This document shows positions 61,753-64,000 of a DNA stretch of 64,000 nt, one piece after another. A program made the translations under genes and the position numbers. The stretch's first letter is position 1. Each line of letters begins with the position of its first letter. The DNA is from DASQPR01 sp963836785 (GTDB lineage Bacteria > Actinomycetota > Actinomycetes > Mycobacteriales > Micromonosporaceae). The DNA lies in NCBI GenBank assembly GCA_963836785.1, contig CAWIKW010000006.1, positions 186,001 to 250,000 of the forward strand, given 5' to 3'. Under the pieces are notes generated by a model, which was not told the origin of the DNA, did not search any database, and saw nothing but the letters and a program-made list of their open reading frames with translations.

Positions 61753-62592
61753 GCGCCACTGGACTGTCCGTGCCGCCAGCGGCACCGAGGGCCCGCTGCC
61801 AGGACAGTCGAGCGGCGACGAAGGTGCCGGGCTGGGCGCCGCGCCGGACGTTTGCGCTCGTCGAGCGCAACCTCATGACCTACCGCCGATCGATCACGCC
61901 GCTGCTGGCCATGCTGGTCGAGCCGATCATGTACCTGCTGTCCGTCGGCATCGGCGTCGGCGTCCTGGTCGGCACGGTGCCCGGGGTGCACGTCCGCTAC
62001 GCGTCCTACGTCGCTCCGGCGATCCTCGCCACGACCGCGATGAACACGGCGTTCAACCAGACGAGTTTCGGGGTGTTCATTCGTATCCGGCTCGAGCGGA
62101 CGTACGAGGCGATCGTGCCGACGCCGCTGTCGGTCACCGACATCGCGCTCGGCGAGGTCATCAGCGCGGTGCTGAACGCCGTGCTGACCTCGATCGGATT
62201 CCTCATCGTGCTGAGCCGTGCTCGGACTCATCGTCTCGCCCGGCATCCTGGTCGCCCTGCCGGCGGCCGTGCTCATCGGATACGCGTTCGCCGCCGGCGG
62301 CCTGGCCGTAACCACGTACCTGCGGGACTTCTCCGACTTCCAGCTGATCCAACTCGTGATGCTGCCGATGTACCTGTTCGCCACCACGTTCTACCCGCTG
62401 TCGGTCTACCCGGGCTGGCTGCGGCCGCTGATCGAGATCCTGCCGCTCTACCAGAGCATCCAGCTTGTCCGCGAGCCGGCTTTGGGCGCGTTCACGCCGG
62501 GCGCGCTCGTCCCGGTGGCGTACCTGGTCTCCTTCGGTACGGTCGCGCTCGCGATCGCGGCCCGCCGGATGACGCGGATGCTGCTGCACTGA
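61749..62592 (+). pseudogene. Second ABC-2 type permease, broken by a 1-bp insertion
   Basis: From ATG 61749 the frame reads FALVERNLMTYRRSITPLLA to LTSIGFLIVLS. It then shifts and continues VLGLIVSPGILVALPAAVLI to AIAARRMTRMLLH. Joined length 280, with NQTSFGVFIRIRLERTYEAI and LPMYLFATTFYPLSVYPGWL as in NodJ-like permeases. The break is at 62216-62217, an extra C in CC. Correcting it gives a complete export system with the ATPase and first permease. Confidence 0.85.
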
Positions 62593-62627
62593 TCCGTGGT
62601 TGCGCGCCGGTGTCTACGCTCGACCTC

Positions 62628-63202
62628 GTGCGCGCAACCGTGTGGGTAGTGGCCGGCCCGCCCGGCTCGGGCAAGACCACGGCCGCGCGGCTGCTGGCCG
62701 CACGCCTGTCACCGCCCGCGGCCGTTCTGGACAAGGACATCGTGTACGGAGGGTTCGCCGGCGCCGTGATCGCGGCCGCGGGCGAGCCGGACGGACGCCG
62801 CGAGGGGCCGTGGTACGACACGCACGTCAAGGCGTACGAATATGCCGGGCTCGCCGCCACGGCCGCCGACATCCGTGCGGCCGGGTGCCCGGTTGTCGTC
62901 GTGGCGCCGTACACGAACGAGATCCACGACGCCACGCGCTGGGCGGATTGGTCGCGGACCTTGGCGGCGATCCGGTCCGGCTCATCTGGCTCGACTGCGA
63001 CCCGGCGACCCTCTACGCGCGGATCGTCGCCCGCGCCTCCCGCAACGATGCCGCCAAACTCGCCGACTTCGACGCGTACGTCGCCCGGATGCGGCCCGGT
63101 AGTCCGCCGGCCGTCGCCCACCTCGCGATCCACAACCGCGGACCGATAGACACGATCGAACGGCAGGTCGACGCGATCGTCCGCGCCAGCGGCGCCCGTT
63201 GA
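62628..63202 (+). pseudogene. P-loop NTPase / small kinase-like protein, broken by a 1-bp deletion
   Basis: First frame from GTG 62628: VWVVAGPPGSGKTTAARLLA (P-loop 10-17), DKDIVYGGFAGAVIAAAGEP, YEYAGLAATAADIRAAGCPV, DATRWADWSRT. After about 62955-62968 the homology continues one frame off: LGGDPVRLIWLDCDPATLYA, RIVARASRNDAAKLADFDAY. Joined length 191, normal for AAA-type zeta/gluconate/chloramphenicol-kinase-like P-loop proteins. One base appears missing near CCTTGGC. GTG 62610 is another possible start. A terminator begins at its stop. Confidence 0.78.
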
Positions 63203-63228
63203 CCGGGGCGACCCGCACCCCGGTCAAC
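63198..63228. terminator. Bidirectional terminator hairpin
   Basis: GTTGACCGGGG (63198-63208), 9-nt loop, CCCCGGTCAAC (63218-63228): a perfect 11-bp stem. The left arm contains the TGA stop of the kinase-like gene. Separates two convergent genes. Confidence 0.75.
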
Positions 63229-63251
63229 GCCGGATAGTCGGCCGTGCCGGC

Positions 63252-64000
63252 TCAATCGAGGTCGGTCGCCGCCGACGCGAACTGCGCCGCGTAGAGCCGC
63301 GCGTACGCGCCGCCGGCCGCCAACAGCTCGTCGTGGTTGCCCTGTTCGACGATCTGACCGTGCTCCATGACGAGGATCAGGTCGGCATCGCGAATGGTCG
63401 AGAGCCGGTGGGCGATCACGAAGCTCGTACGGCCCTGCCGCAGCGAGGACATCGCGCGCTGGATCAACACCTCGGTCCGGGTGTCGACCGAACTCGTGGC
63501 CTCGTCGAGGATCAGGATCACCGGCTCGGACAGGAACGCCCGCGCGATCGTGATGAGCTGCTTCTCGCCCGCGGACAGGTTCGAGCCCTCCTCGTCGATC
63601 ACCGTGTCGTAACCGTCCGGCAGCGTACGGACGAAGTGGTCGACGTGAGTCGCCGTCGCCGCTTCGATGATCTGTTCCCGGGTCGGGTTGTCCGCCCCGT
63701 ACGCGATGTTGTCGGCGATCGTGCCGCCGAACAGCCAGGTGTCCTGCAGCACCATGCCCATCGCCTCGCGCAGCTCGTCGCGGCTCATCGTCGCGATGTC
63801 GACGCCGTCGAGCAGGATGCGGCCTCCGTCTACCTCGTAGAACCGCATGATGAGGTTGACCAGCGTCGTCTTGCCGGCTCCGGTCGGGCCGACGATCGCC
63901 ACCGTCTGCCCGGGCGCGGCCGCGAGCGACAGATCGTCGATCAGCGGTACGTCCGGGTCGTAGCGGAACGAGACATTGTCGAACGCGACGCGACCCTCGA
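63252..64000 (-). CDS. ABC exporter (multidrug type) ATPase domain, 5' part cut by window edge
   Basis: 249 residues visible; the open frame continues beyond the window, so the permease domain is missing. EGRVAFDNVSFRYDPDVPLI precedes Walker A GPTGAGKTT. Then ISRDELREAM-like VLQDTWLFGGTI (Q-loop), signature LSAGEKQLITIARAF, Walker B VILILDEATSSVD, switch His IAHRLSTI. Pattern of the heterodimeric MDR exporters (MsbA/BmrCD-like). It likely forms a pair with another exporter gene upstream of 64000. Confidence 0.92.
   Translation of the reverse strand, partial: EGRVAFDNVSFRYDPDVPLIDDLSLAAAPGQTVAIVGPTGAGKTTLVNLIMRFYEVDGGRILLDGVDIATMSRDELREAMGMVLQDTWLFGGTIADNIAYGADNPTREQIIEAATATHVDHFVRTLPDGYDTVIDEEGSNLSAGEKQLITIARAFLSEPVILILDEATSSVDTRTEVLIQRAMSSLRQGRTSFVIAHRLSTIRDADLILVMEHGQIVEQGNHDELLAAGGAYARLYAAQFASAATDLD

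Overview
The window reads as chromosomal DNA of a high-GC actinobacterium. The evidence is an mshC gene (mycothiol synthesis), two F420-type luciferase-like oxidoreductases, a PAC2 protein, the actinobacterial trio SCO1664/DUF3090/MSMEG_4193-type phosphatase, frequent GTG starts and many 4-bp ATGA/GTGA overlaps. I see no rRNA, tRNA, transposase, phage gene or CRISPR array. Both window ends cut a gene: trmI on the left and an ABC exporter on the right. The genus cannot be fixed from the sequence alone.

Region 1 (1-24 kb) is a conserved actinobacterial core block, resembling the Rv2118c-Rv2141c stretch of Mycobacterium tuberculosis as I remember it. It holds trmI, a site-2 protease, an Fe-S RecB-like nuclease, HAD, nucleotidyltransferase and MBL genes, a class III aminotransferase, PAC2, GntR, DUF1905 plus a nitrilase-fold enzyme, and DinB. 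It continues as a leftward run: LLM oxidoreductase, uppP, histidine phosphatase, DUF3090, SCO1664, a broken methyltransferase, mshC and chrA. Aldo/keto reductase, DUF5703, an acidic hypothetical protein, M20 peptidase and DUF1684 follow.

Region 2 (24-44 kb) is accessory metabolism and transport. A MarR gene has three 13-bp palindromes upstream and faces DUF1990 and SCO6745-type genes. A frameshifted aldehyde dehydrogenase and a zinc alcohol dehydrogenase converge on a TetR gene. A complete five-gene branched-chain-type (Liv) ABC importer follows, then an alpha/beta hydrolase, a frameshifted cysteine dioxygenase, DUF1697, LysR, a second LLM oxidoreductase, an MFS carrier, an ABC-F ATPase and an NmrA-like protein.

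Region 3 (44-64 kb) holds the split transhydrogenase operon pntAA-pntAB-pntB, RNase Z, a geranylgeranyl-reductase-type flavoprotein, a membrane helix-hairpin-helix protein and a frameshifted amine oxidase. An envelope glycosylation module comes next (GT2-GtrA fusion, GT39 enzyme with a Gly-rich segment) beside an OmpR-type two-component system. The end is an efflux block (DHA2 MFS; a DrrA-like ATPase with two ABC-2 permeases), a small P-loop kinase and an ABC exporter.

Two window-wide patterns stand out. First, five genes each carry one single-base frameshift in a short homopolymer or near-repeat, and each becomes a normal-length protein once corrected. This points to residual assembly indels. 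Second, a 26-36 bp dispersed repeat (GATGCGTAG...CGAGGC) occurs six times, only between genes, and one copy sits exactly at the truncation point of the methyltransferase remnant.
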